Notes under the pieces: model-generated
Seen by the model: the letters and a program-made list of their open reading frames with translations, nothing else
Database searches by the model: none
Told to the model about the DNA's origin: nothing
Shown here: positions 1 through 7,890 of the stretch, in pieces
How the letters are laid out: the number at the start of each line of letters is the position of its first letter
How positions within the stretch are numbered: position 1 is the stretch's first letter
Translations under genes and position numbers: made by a program
Assembly (NCBI GenBank): GCA_022838965.1
Contig: JALHDK010000001.1
Location: forward strand, 1 to 34,445
From: Actinomycetales bacterium
GTDB lineage: Bacteria > Actinomycetota > Actinomycetes > Actinomycetales > Actinomycetaceae
Direction: 5' to 3'
Length of the DNA: 34,445 bases

Positions 1-203
<203 letters not shown>

Positions 204-371
204 CACCCGCACACTGCTCACGCCCACTATACGGTTCCCGGACCACCCACCCCCGAACCCCCCGCACACGCGGGACGGGCCACGGGAACAGGGCCCCGGC
301 ACAAGAAAAACACCCCCCCACCCCGGGACACCCCGGGAAAAGTGGGGTCACACCGGGCAGGGTCCGACCCT
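204..371 (+). other. 23S-5S internal transcribed spacer with three small hairpins
   Basis: This 168-base spacer has no tRNA gene. It holds two short GC hairpins whose loops are both ACAC: CCCGC/GCGGG at 261-274 and CCCGGG/CCCGGG at 322-337. A third, CAGGGT-ccg-ACCCTG at 358-372, abuts the 5S start. They are plausible RNase processing or antitermination structures of the rRNA precursor. That role is inferred from position only. Confidence 0.6.
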
Positions 372-491
372 GTTATGGCGGTCATAGCGGAGGGGAAACG
401 CCCGGCCCCCATTCCGAACCCGGAAGCTAAGCCCTCCAGCGCCGATGGTACTGCACCCGCCAGGGTGTGGGAGAGCAGGACACCGCCGAAC
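372..491 (+). rRNA. rrf: 5S ribosomal RNA
   Basis: A complete 5S rRNA of about 119 bases. It starts near 'gttatggcggtcatagcg' and carries the conserved loop 'cccattccgaacccggaagc' around 408-427 and the 'ggtgtgggagagcaggac' arm. The 5' 'ggcggt' (377-382) pairs with 'accgcc' (482-487) to close helix I. Ends are accurate to about 2 bases. Confidence 0.96.
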
Positions 492-500
492 ACCCTCAAC

Positions 501-532
501 GTGTGGGGCACGCCAAACGGCGTGCCCCACAC
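501..532 (+). terminator. rRNA operon terminator hairpin
   Basis: A perfect 14-bp stem (left arm 501-514, right arm 519-532) with the 4-base loop AAAC starts 10 bases after the 5S rRNA. There is no U-run behind it, as is common for actinobacterial terminators. Position and strength make it the likely end of the rRNA operon. Confidence 0.85.
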
Positions 533-566
533 CCATACCCACCACACCCACACCACCGGGCTGCCG

Positions 567-585
567 ATACCGGGTCGGTATCCTG
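567..585 (+). promoter_or_regulatory. Possible promoter -10 box inside a 7-bp inverted repeat
   Basis: Between the rRNA terminator and the TPR gene lies the inverted repeat GATACCG-ggt-CGGTATC (567-583). A TATCCT hexamer (580-585) overlaps its right arm and fits a TANNNT -10 box, which would start transcription about 30 bases before the ATG at 620. No good -35 is visible. An operator function for the repeat is an inference. Confidence 0.4.
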
Positions 586-619
586 TTGACCTGACACTCC
601 CTGGAAGAACGAGGAACCG

Positions 620-2140
620 ATGGCTGCTGATCGCCCAGACCCTGCGAACTCGGGCGGAGAGGATTCGCAGCCAACTCCGGTGGAGCGAAGCGACATCCGG
701 GCCGACGCGCACGCTTCGGGGTCTGAGGCGAGACCTCCCCAGACTGGTGGGCGGCGCGAAGGGCCGGAGGACCGGATGAAAGATCGCCAGGAGCGGGGCG
801 AGTGCCGGGGCAACCGCGGGGACCGGACCGGTGACCGGGAGCGGGGGCGTGACGACCGGGGCTACCAAGGCCGGCCTTACGAGGGCCGGGGTCCGCAGGA
901 TCGGGGTGACTACCGTGGCGGCGGCTCGCAGGATCGGGGTGAGTACCGGGGGTACCGCGGGGATCAGGCCGATGACCGGGAGCGGGGTCGCGAGGAGCGG
1001 GGCTACCAGAGCCGGGACTACGAGGGCCGGGGTTACCAGAGCCGGGGTCCGCAGGGTCGGGGCGACGACCGCGGCGGGGGTTCGCAGGGTCGGGGCGAGT
1101 ACCGGGGGTACCGGGCCGGCGACGAGCGGCGCGGCGGCTACCAGGACCGCACTCGTGATCGTGAGGCCCCGCCCCGCGGCGGCCGCCGCGAGGATGGGGC
1201 ACGGCGCGAAGTCCGTCCCGAGCCGCCCGACACGGTTGCCGAGAGCGACTCACGCCGGCACGAGCGGCCGGGCGAACCACCGCTCGACGACGCGATCACA
1301 TCCCAGCAGCTCGATCGCGGATCCCGCGATCACCTGAAGGCACTCAGCAAGGAGACGGCGGACGTCGTGGCGCGTCATCTCGTGGCTGCCGGCGTCTACC
1401 TCGACACCGACCCGGAGAGGGCGCATCTCCACGCCCTGGCCGCGCAACGGCGGGCTGGCCGCATCGACATCGTCCGTGAGGCTGTGGCCATCACCGCGTA
1501 CCACACCGGCCGCTACGCGGATGCGCTGCGCGAGGCGCGCACCGTCCGCAGGCTCTCGGGCGAGGAGACGCTGCGGGCCATTGAGGCGGACTCCGAGCGC
1601 GGACTGGGCAGGCCCGAACGGGCCCTCGCGGTGATCGCCGAGGCGGACCGCGACCGGCTGCCGGCGGATCTTCGAACCGAGCTCGCGATCGTGGAGTCCG
1701 GGGCCCGGGCTGATCTCGGGGAGTACGAGGCGGGCCTGCTGGTCGTCGAGGACGCTCTGGGTGTCATCCGGGATCTGGAGCTGCGTGCGCGCCTCCTGAG
1801 CGTGAAGGCGGACCGGCTGGATGAACTGGGACGCTCGGCCGAGGCCGACGCGGTGCGAGCGCTGCTGTCCGAGCCATCGGCCGCGGATGACTCGGTGTTG
1901 TACATCGACGACACCGTTGACGAGGCGATCACTGGTCAATCCGCGTCCGGGGACGAAGCTGCGGAGGAACCGGGCCCCCACCCGGCCGAGACGTGGGACG
2001 ACACAGCCGCTGTCGGGGATGATGAGTCCGAGGACGGTGCGGGCCGGTCGGAACCTGACGAGGTCGCCGGAAGTGGTGCTCCTACCGCCGGAACCGACGA
2101 CGTCGTGGCAACCAGCACGGAGGATGAGGAGGACACGTGA
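620..2140 (+). CDS. TPR-repeat protein with RG-rich disordered N-terminal region (Rv1691-like)
   Basis: A 506-residue protein in three parts. Residues 1-225 are low complexity, rich in Arg, Gly, Asp and Tyr (RGG, RGY and DRGD patterns), and contain a tandem duplication of a unit of about 47 residues (72-118 and 119-169). Residues about 230-420 are helical and alanine-rich, resembling tetratricopeptide repeats. Residues about 420-506 are strongly acidic. The order TPR protein, HAD phosphatase, small protein, tlyA, nadK, recN matches Rv1691 onward in M. tuberculosis. The ATG has GAGGAA just upstream (611-616). The stop overlaps the next start (GTGA, 2137-2140), so translation is probably coupled. 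The function is unknown. An RNA- or ribosome-related role would fit the RG-rich tail and rRNA neighbour, but that is speculation. Confidence 0.85.
   Translation: MAADRPDPANSGGEDSQPTPVERSDIRADAHASGSEARPPQTGGRREGPEDRMKDRQERGECRGNRGDRTGDRERGRDDRGYQGRPYEGRGPQDRGDYRGGGSQDRGEYRGYRGDQADDRERGREERGYQSRDYEGRGYQSRGPQGRGDDRGGGSQGRGEYRGYRAGDERRGGYQDRTRDREAPPRGGRREDGARREVRPEPPDTVAESDSRRHERPGEPPLDDAITSQQLDRGSRDHLKALSKETADVVARHLVAAGVYLDTDPERAHLHALAAQRRAGRIDIVREAVAITAYHTGRYADALREARTVRRLSGEETLRAIEADSERGLGRPERALAVIAEADRDRLPADLRTELAIVESGARADLGEYEAGLLVVEDALGVIRDLELRARLLSVKADRLDELGRSAEADAVRALLSEPSAADDSVLYIDDTVDEAITGQSASGDEAAEEPGPHPAETWDDTAAVGDDESEDGAGRSEPDEVAGSGAPTAGTDDVVATSTEDEEDT
833..1126 (+). repeat. Tandem duplication of a ~141-bp coding unit in the TPR gene
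   Basis: Unit 1 (833-973) and unit 2 (974-about 1126) encode parallel peptides. Both begin DRERGR, run through a Y-E-G-R-G block and a GGGSQ block, and end with GEYRGYR. Unit 2 carries a 4-residue insertion (YQSR). The copies have drifted by point changes but keep the reading frame. This points to in-frame duplication within a disordered region. Confidence 0.8.
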
Positions 2141-3156
2141 CGGGCTTGCTCTCGTGTGAAGGACCGCTGGCCGCCGCCCATGACGTGGCGCTCATGGACC
2201 TCGATGGCGTGACGTACGAGGGCGACGCGCCGATCGAGCACGCCGTCGAGGGCCTGGCGGCCGCCCGCGCGGTGGGCCTCCGGATGGTCTACGTGACGAA
2301 CAACTCCTCACGGCCTCCGCAGGACGTGGCGGACCAGCTGAACAGCCTCGGCATCCCCGTCACCCCGCACGAGATCTTCTCGTCCGCGATCGCGGCGGTG
2401 CAGCTCGCGGTCGGCCGTCACGGTGCAGGCGCCCGTGTTCTGATCATCGGCGGTCCGGGACTCCTGCAGGCGGCGCAGGAGGGGGGTCTCACGGTCGTGG
2501 ACAGCGCGGACGATGCTCCCGTCGCCGTGATCCAGGGCTTTCGCGACACGATCTGCTGGAAGGATCTCTCGGAGGCCGCCTTCGCGATCAACGGCGGGGC
2601 GGACTACATCGCCACGAATCTCGATTCCACGTTGCCGCGTGAACGGGGGATGGCGGTGGGGAACGGTTCGCTGGTGGCGGCGGTGACCAACGCCACGGGT
2701 GTCGTCCCGGTCTCGGCGGGCAAGCCCGAACCCGAGATCTTCCGGCTCGCCGCCGAACGCGCCGGCGCACGCAACCCGATCGCCGTCGGCGATCGGCTGA
2801 ACACCGACATCGCCGGCGCGGTGGCATCCGGGATGCCGTCGTTGCACGTCCTCACGGGCGTCTCGAAGGCACGTGACGTCGTGATGGCCGTCAGCACCGA
2901 ACGCCCCACCTTCCTCGGCATCGACCTCCGTGACCTCACGCGCCCGCATCCCCCGGTGGTCCGCGTGGGCGACTGGTTCGGATGCCGTGCGGCCCGGGCA
3001 CGTGTCGTCGACGGCGCTCTGGAGCTGGGCCGCGTCGGGCGGATGACGTCGCCCGCCGTCGTCACGCTGGACGAGTACCGTTCGCTCGCCGCAGCCGCAT
3101 GGTCTGTCGAACGCCCGGTGGCCTGTCCTCCCCTGGAGGTGGTGGACGCCCTGTGA
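2137..3156 (+). CDS. HAD-superfamily (class IIA) phosphatase, Rv1692-like
   Basis: A 339-residue HAD hydrolase of the NagD/phosphoglycolate phosphatase type. Motif I is DLDG with nucleophile D21 and acid/base D23. The 'VTNNSS' segment is motif II. K196 in 'GKPEPEIF' is motif III, and 'GDRLNTD' (219-224) is motif IV, binding Mg2+. The C-terminus extends about 80 residues beyond the core fold, as in Rv1692, which is reported to act on glycerol 3-phosphate. Substrate here is inferred from that homology. The GTG start overlaps the TPR gene stop, and the TGA overlaps the ATG of the next small gene by one base. Confidence 0.9.
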   Translation: MTGLLSCEGPLAAAHDVALMDLDGVTYEGDAPIEHAVEGLAAARAVGLRMVYVTNNSSRPPQDVADQLNSLGIPVTPHEIFSSAIAAVQLAVGRHGAGARVLIIGGPGLLQAAQEGGLTVVDSADDAPVAVIQGFRDTICWKDLSEAAFAINGGADYIATNLDSTLPRERGMAVGNGSLVAAVTNATGVVPVSAGKPEPEIFRLAAERAGARNPIAVGDRLNTDIAGAVASGMPSLHVLTGVSKARDVVMAVSTERPTFLGIDLRDLTRPHPPVVRVGDWFGCRAARARVVDGALELGRVGRMTSPAVVTLDEYRSLAAAAWSVERPVACPPLEVVDAL

Positions 3157-3305
3157 TGTCCGAGGCGCCCCGGCCCTCGCCCCCGCCACCTCCGGTCGGG
3201 GAGATGCTGCGCACTCTGCTGGAACTCCCGCTGAACGAGCAGGCCGAGGCGTACGAGGAGATCCTCCGGCAGCTCCAGTCACGGCTCACGGCCAGCGAGA
3301 CCTGA
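3156..3305 (+). CDS. Small conserved protein between HAD phosphatase and TlyA (Rv1693-like position)
   Basis: A 49-residue protein: a proline-rich start (PRPSPPPPP, residues 5-13) followed by an amphipathic helix (about 15-47, LxxLLELPLNEQAEAYEEIL). The ATG at 3156 shares one base with the upstream TGA. An in-frame GTG sits just before it at 3153, and GGAGGT (3135-3140) is the likely ribosome binding site. M. tuberculosis has a similarly small gene, Rv1693, at this place. The function is unknown. The conserved position and coupling argue that it is a real gene. Confidence 0.75.
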   Translation: MSEAPRPSPPPPPVGEMLRTLLELPLNEQAEAYEEILRQLQSRLTASET

Positions 3306-3307
3306 GC

Positions 3308-4162
3308 GTGGCACGGCGCGCCCGCCTGGACGCGGAGCTCGTCCGCAGGGGACTCGCGCGGTCCCGCGCCGAGGCTGCCGATCTCGTCCAGGCCGGCAGG
3401 GTCACGGTCGCGGGCCAGGTGGCGACCAAGCCCGCTCGACAGGTCGATCCGGCCGAGGCGATCGACATCCTCGGCGAGGAGTCCGGCGACTGGGCATCCC
3501 GCGGTGCGTACAAGCTCCTCGGGGCTCTCGAGCAGCTGGGAAGCGACGCTCCGCGCATCGCCGGGCGCCGTGCCCTCGACGCGGGCGCCTCCACCGGTGG
3601 CTTCACCGACGTGCTGCTTCGCGCCGGCGCGGCGAGCGTCGTCGCCGTTGACGTGGGCTACGGCCAGCTGGCGTGGCGTCTCCGCCAGGACCCGCGCGTC
3701 GAGGTCCGCGAGCGCACCAACGTGCGGACGCTCCAGCCGGACGACGTCGCACCGGCCCCCGCGCTCGTCGTCGGCGACCTGTCGTTCATCTCCCTCAGGC
3801 TCGTCCTGCCCGCCCTGCGCCGCTGCGCGGAGCCGAGCGCCGACTTCCTGCTCCTCGTCAAGCCCCAGTTCGAGGTGGGGCGGGAGCGACTCGGTGCCGG
3901 CGGAGTGGTCCGCGAACCCGCTCTGCATCACGAGGCGGTCCTCGGGGTCAGCGCGGCGGCCGCGGCGGAGGGCCTGGACACCTGGGCGGTGGTGGCGAGC
4001 CCGCTGCCCGGCCCGGCCGGGAACGTGGAATACTTCGTGGCGTTGAGACAGGACCACCCGCAGGCCCTGCGCGGTCCGGACCTGTCGGCTGCCGTCCGGA
4101 TCGCCATCGAGCGCGGCCCCGCCGGTCAGCACGGCAGCGAGCAAGGCGAGGGAGACCCATGA
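3308..4162 (+). CDS. tlyA: TlyA-family 16S/23S rRNA 2'-O-methyltransferase
   Basis: A 284-residue protein with an N-terminal S4 RNA-binding domain (about 5-60) and a C-terminal Rossmann methyltransferase domain. The SAM-binding motif is DAGASTGGFTD (91-101). The catalytic tetrad typical of 2'-O-ribose methyltransferases is visible as K69, D157, K185 (in 'VKPQFE') and E241. TlyA methylates cytidines in 16S and 23S rRNA at the subunit interface; its loss gives capreomycin resistance in mycobacteria. The start is GTG at 3308, two bases after the preceding stop. The end overlaps nadK by 4 bases. Confidence 0.95.
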   Translation: MARRARLDAELVRRGLARSRAEAADLVQAGRVTVAGQVATKPARQVDPAEAIDILGEESGDWASRGAYKLLGALEQLGSDAPRIAGRRALDAGASTGGFTDVLLRAGAASVVAVDVGYGQLAWRLRQDPRVEVRERTNVRTLQPDDVAPAPALVVGDLSFISLRLVLPALRRCAEPSADFLLLVKPQFEVGRERLGAGGVVREPALHHEAVLGVSAAAAAEGLDTWAVVASPLPGPAGNVEYFVALRQDHPQALRGPDLSAAVRIAIERGPAGQHGSEQGEGDP

Positions 4163-5004
4163 CCCGACGAATCGCCCTGGTGAAGCACACGCGTCCGGGT
4201 GTCGCCCAACAGGCGGAACTCGTGTCAGCCGCCGTTGCCGACCTCGGCGGCATCATCCTGCCCGAAGCCCGGGCGAAGGAGGCGGACCTCGTCCTCGTCC
4301 TCGGCGGCGACGGGACCATCCTCATGGCGGCGGAACTCGTCCGCGGCAATCCCATCCCCTTGCTGGGGGTCAACTTCGGCCATGTCGGCTTCCTGGCCGA
4401 GGCCGACCCGGAGTCGTTGAGCGACGTCGTCACCCGGGTGGTGGCCGGCGACTACGCGGTGGACGAACGAATGACGGTGGACGTCGCGGTCACCGCACCG
4501 GACGGGCAAACCGCCCAGGGGTGGGCCCTCAACGAGGTCGCGCTGCTGAAGATGGATCGTGCCCGGATGATCGAGATCGCGTTCGGTGTCGACGGGCGTG
4601 CAGTGTCCTCGTTCGGCTGCGACGGGCTCGTGATGGCCACCCCCACCGGATCCACCGCCTACGCGTTCTCCGGGGGCGGTCCCATTGTCTGGCCGGATGT
4701 GGAAGCACTGCTCGCGGTCCCGATCGCGGCGCACACGCTCTTCGCCCGTCCACTCGTCGTGGGTCCGAACTCGGAGCTGACCGTGCACCTCGACACCCAC
4801 CAGGAGTCGGACGCGGAGATCTGGTGTGACGGTCGCCGTCGCATCGCCGCACCCCACGGCACGACGGTGACCGTGCAACGAAGTCCCGATCCCGTCCTCC
4901 TCGCGCGTCTCAGCGAGACGCCCTTCTCGGGACGCCTCGTCGCCAAGTTCTCGCTCCCGGTGCGGGGTTGGCGGGATCGAGGGGAGAGGCACCCGCGCCG
5001 ATGA
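4159..5004 (+). CDS. nadK: NAD kinase
   Basis: A 281-residue NAD kinase that phosphorylates NAD to NADP with ATP or polyphosphate in the cytosol. The diagnostic GGDGT motif is at 49-53, followed by 'NFGHVGFLAE', the 'LNEV' element and the glycine-rich 'TPTGSTAYAFSGGGP' motif. The length is normal. ATG 4159 overlaps the tlyA stop (ATGA), and its own TGA overlaps the recN ATG (ATGA at 5001-5004). The tlyA-nadK-recN order is conserved across actinobacteria. Confidence 0.97.
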   Translation: MTRRIALVKHTRPGVAQQAELVSAAVADLGGIILPEARAKEADLVLVLGGDGTILMAAELVRGNPIPLLGVNFGHVGFLAEADPESLSDVVTRVVAGDYAVDERMTVDVAVTAPDGQTAQGWALNEVALLKMDRARMIEIAFGVDGRAVSSFGCDGLVMATPTGSTAYAFSGGGPIVWPDVEALLAVPIAAHTLFARPLVVGPNSELTVHLDTHQESDAEIWCDGRRRIAAPHGTTVTVQRSPDPVLLARLSETPFSGRLVAKFSLPVRGWRDRGERHPRR

Positions 5005-6674
5005 TCGAGGAAATCACCCTGCGAAACATCGGGGTGATCGAATACGCGGAACTGCGCTTCGCGCCCGGCCTCACCGCCATCACGGGCGAGACCGGCGCCG
5101 GCAAGACCATGGTGCTCACCGGCCTCGGACTGTTGATGGGACGCCGGGCAGATCCGGCGCTCGTGCGCCCCGGCGCCACCCAGGGGGAGGTGGAGGGCAT
5201 CCTCTCGGCGCAGGACGAGGAGGGCCTCGCCCGCCGGGCCGCGGCGAGCGGGGGATCGCTGGACGAGGGTGCACTGCTCCTCGGCCGCACCGTGCCCGTG
5301 ACGGGTCGGGCTCGAGCGCACCTCGGTGGACGGGCGGTCCCTGCGGCGACACTCGCCGAGGCGACCGAGGAGTACGTCACCGTGCACGGTCAGTCGGACC
5401 AGCAGCGGCTGCGGTCGCCGGCCCACCAGCGGGCCGCGCTGGACGAGTTCGCCGACCTGGGAGGCCGGCTGCGGGAGTACCACGCCCTCTGGGAGCGGCT
5501 GCAGCGCTGCAGGGCCGAACTCGCGGACTGGGAATCGACCTCGGCGCGGCTCCGGATCGAGCGTGAGGGACTCGCCACGGGGCTCGCGGCGATCGAAGCG
5601 GTGGCCCCCCTGCCCGGGGAGGATGACGAGCTGCGCCTCCGCGCCGAACGGCTGGCGAACATCGAGGACCTGCGCGCCGCCCTCGAGGGCGTGTGGGCGG
5701 TCCTGCGTGGCACCGACGACGTCCCGGGCATCCTGGACCATCTTTCCAGGGCGCGGGGAGTCCTCGCCGGCGTGGCCCGCTACGGCGCCGACATCGCCGA
5801 GTGGGTGGGCGTCCTCGACGAGGCGACCACCCTGCTGTCGCAGGTGTCCAACGAGATCGGCCAGAGCCGCGAGCAGCTCGACGCCGACCCGCGCCTGCTG
5901 GACGAGGTGCACGCGAGACGCGCGCAGCTGGCCTCCCTGGTGCGCTCCTATGGCCCCACCCTCAGTGACGTGCTGTCGTGGGCCGCGGCGGCCCGAGCCC
6001 GCGTGGCCGAACTCGACGCACTCCCCACGGACCGTGCCGAGCTGGAGGCGGAGGAGGCCCGCGCACGCTCAGCCGTGCTCGAGCTGGCCGCCGAGCTGAG
6101 CGAGCGCCGCCGGGTGGCGGCGAAGGACCTCGCGTCGACCGTGAACGCCGAACTCCGGGCGCTGGCGATGAAGGGCGCGCGCCTGGAGGTCGCCGTCACT
6201 CCGGCGCCCCTCGGGCCCTGGGGCGCCGACGACGTCGCCATCGCCCTCTCGCCCCACCCCGGCTCCCCGCCGCTGCCGGTGGCCTCCGCGGCTTCCGGTG
6301 GCGAGCTCTCCAGGATCATGCTGGCGCTGGAGGTGGCTCTGGCACGCGCGCCGGGTGACCACACGTTCGTTTTCGACGAGGTGGACGCCGGCGTGGGAGG
6401 TGCCGCTGCGGTGGAGGTCGGGCGGCGGCTGCGGGAGCTCGCGGCGAGGCACCAGGTGGTGGTCGTCACCCACCTCGCCCAGGTGGCGGCATTCGCCGAC
6501 CGTCAGCTCGTGGTGTCCAAGCAGGTCTCCGAGCATCACGCCACCACCGTGGTGCGGCCGGTCGAGGGTGAGGAGCGCGAGCGCGAACTCGCCCGGATGC
6601 TGGCGGGCCGGGAAACGCCGACGGCGCTTCGACACGCGAAGGAGCTCCTCGAGCGGGTCGACGTGGGACCATAG
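5001..6674 (+). CDS. recN: DNA repair ATPase RecN
   Basis: A 557-residue SMC-like ATPase that acts in double-strand break repair. The Walker A motif GETGAGKT is at 29-36, and the ABC signature 'SGGELSR' starts near 432. The Walker B pair D459/E460 lies in 'FVFDEVDAGVGG'. Between them are alanine-, arginine- and glutamate-rich helices (about 150-390) that form the coiled-coil arms. I chose ATG 5001 because it overlaps the nadK stop and the 'MIEEITLRNIGVI' start is typical of RecN; an in-frame upstream start at 4968 would add 11 residues of nadK overlap. Confidence 0.96.
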   Translation: MIEEITLRNIGVIEYAELRFAPGLTAITGETGAGKTMVLTGLGLLMGRRADPALVRPGATQGEVEGILSAQDEEGLARRAAASGGSLDEGALLLGRTVPVTGRARAHLGGRAVPAATLAEATEEYVTVHGQSDQQRLRSPAHQRAALDEFADLGGRLREYHALWERLQRCRAELADWESTSARLRIEREGLATGLAAIEAVAPLPGEDDELRLRAERLANIEDLRAALEGVWAVLRGTDDVPGILDHLSRARGVLAGVARYGADIAEWVGVLDEATTLLSQVSNEIGQSREQLDADPRLLDEVHARRAQLASLVRSYGPTLSDVLSWAAAARARVAELDALPTDRAELEAEEARARSAVLELAAELSERRRVAAKDLASTVNAELRALAMKGARLEVAVTPAPLGPWGADDVAIALSPHPGSPPLPVASAASGGELSRIMLALEVALARAPGDHTFVFDEVDAGVGGAAAVEVGRRLRELAARHQVVVVTHLAQVAAFADRQLVVSKQVSEHHATTVVRPVEGEERERELARMLAGRETPTALRHAKELLERVDVGP

Positions 6675-6678
6675 CGGG

Positions 6679-7881
6679 GTGATCGCTCCATTCCAGCGCC
6701 GCAGGACCACGGCTGCGGGGGAGGGTGGCCTCGGCGGTGTGGTCCGGGTGGACGCACGCACGAAGAACCTCACCAAGCGGTTGAAGGCCGGCGAGATCGC
6801 CGTCATCGACCACGCCGACATCGATCGCGTCTCCGCGGAGGCGCTCGTGGCCTGCGCTCCCGCCGCGGTGCTGAACGCGGCCAAATCCACCACCGGCCGG
6901 TACCCCAACCTCGGCCCCCAGATTCTCGTGGAGGCCGGGATTCCGCTCGTGGACGAGCTTGGTCCCGACGTGATGAACCTCCGGGAGGGTCAGAGGGTCG
7001 TGGTGCGCGGGGGAGCGGTCTACGCGGGCGAGCGTCTCGTGGCCGAGGGCGTGCTGCAGGACGCCACGACGGTCGCTGAGAACATGGAGGCCGCCAATGA
7101 GGGTCTCGCCCTCCAGTTCGAGGCGTTCGCCGCCAACACGGCCGGCTACATCCTGAAGGAGCGCGACCTCCTGTTCGACGGCGCCGGCGTCCCCGATGTC
7201 CGCACCCGGTTCGAGGGCAGGCAGGTGCTCGTGGTGGTACGGGGGTACCACTACAAGGAGGACCTGCAGATGCTCAAGTCCTACGTCCGCGAGTACCGCC
7301 CCATCCTCATCGGGGTCGACGGCGGCGCGGATGCGATCCTCGACGCCGGTCTGAAGCTCGACATGATCGTGGGCGACATGGACTCCGTGTCGGACCGTGC
7401 CCTCACCTCGGGTGCCGAGATCGTCGTGCACGCCTACCGCGACGGGCGCGCCCCCGGGCTGTCGCGGGTCCAGGCCCTCGGGGTGGAACACGTCGTGTTC
7501 CCGGCCACCGGGACCAGCGAGGACGTCGCGATGCTGTTGGCGGACGAGAAGGGCGCCGAGCTCATCGTGGCCGTGGGGACCCACACCACGCTCATCGAGT
7601 TCCTCGACAAGGGCCGGGCCGGGATGGCCTCGACCTTCCTCACGCGGCTGCGGGTCGGCACCAAACTCGTCGACGCCAAGGGGGTCTCGCTGCTCTCGCG
7701 GCCGCGCATCACCACGTTCCAGCTCGTCCTGCTCGCGCTCGCGGGTCTGCTGGCGCTGTTGGTGGCGCTGTTGGCCACCAACCTGGGACAGACCATCTTC
7801 GGCCTCTCCGGGGCGTGGCTCGAGGACGTGTGGAACCTGCTGCGCAGTCTTTTCGGGCTCGCCCCCACCCAAGCCTCCTGA
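6679..7881 (+). CDS. steA: SteA-like cytokinetic/cell-separation protein with thiamin-pyrophosphokinase-like fold
   Basis: A 400-residue protein matching the SteA (Rv1697) family, required with SteB for proper cell separation in Corynebacterium. Residues about 205-320 carry the hallmark pattern of thiamin pyrophosphokinase catalytic domains: 'DGGAD' (214-218) and 'GDMDS' (232-236). A single transmembrane helix (about 346-368) is followed by a 30-residue tail, so the large N-terminal part should be cytoplasmic. I chose GTG 6679, 4 bases after the recN stop; the ribosome binding site is weak. steB follows after a 9-base gap. Confidence 0.88.
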   Translation: MIAPFQRRRTTAAGEGGLGGVVRVDARTKNLTKRLKAGEIAVIDHADIDRVSAEALVACAPAAVLNAAKSTTGRYPNLGPQILVEAGIPLVDELGPDVMNLREGQRVVVRGGAVYAGERLVAEGVLQDATTVAENMEAANEGLALQFEAFAANTAGYILKERDLLFDGAGVPDVRTRFEGRQVLVVVRGYHYKEDLQMLKSYVREYRPILIGVDGGADAILDAGLKLDMIVGDMDSVSDRALTSGAEIVVHAYRDGRAPGLSRVQALGVEHVVFPATGTSEDVAMLLADEKGAELIVAVGTHTTLIEFLDKGRAGMASTFLTRLRVGTKLVDAKGVSLLSRPRITTFQLVLLALAGLLALLVALLATNLGQTIFGLSGAWLEDVWNLLRSLFGLAPTQAS

Positions 7882-7890
7882 GGAGATCCC

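Noticed and set aside
899..1115. CRISPR array or other DNA-level repeat element
   Set aside because: The repeats are in-frame, codon-phased and diverged, and encode a low-complexity protein tail. There are no regular spacers.
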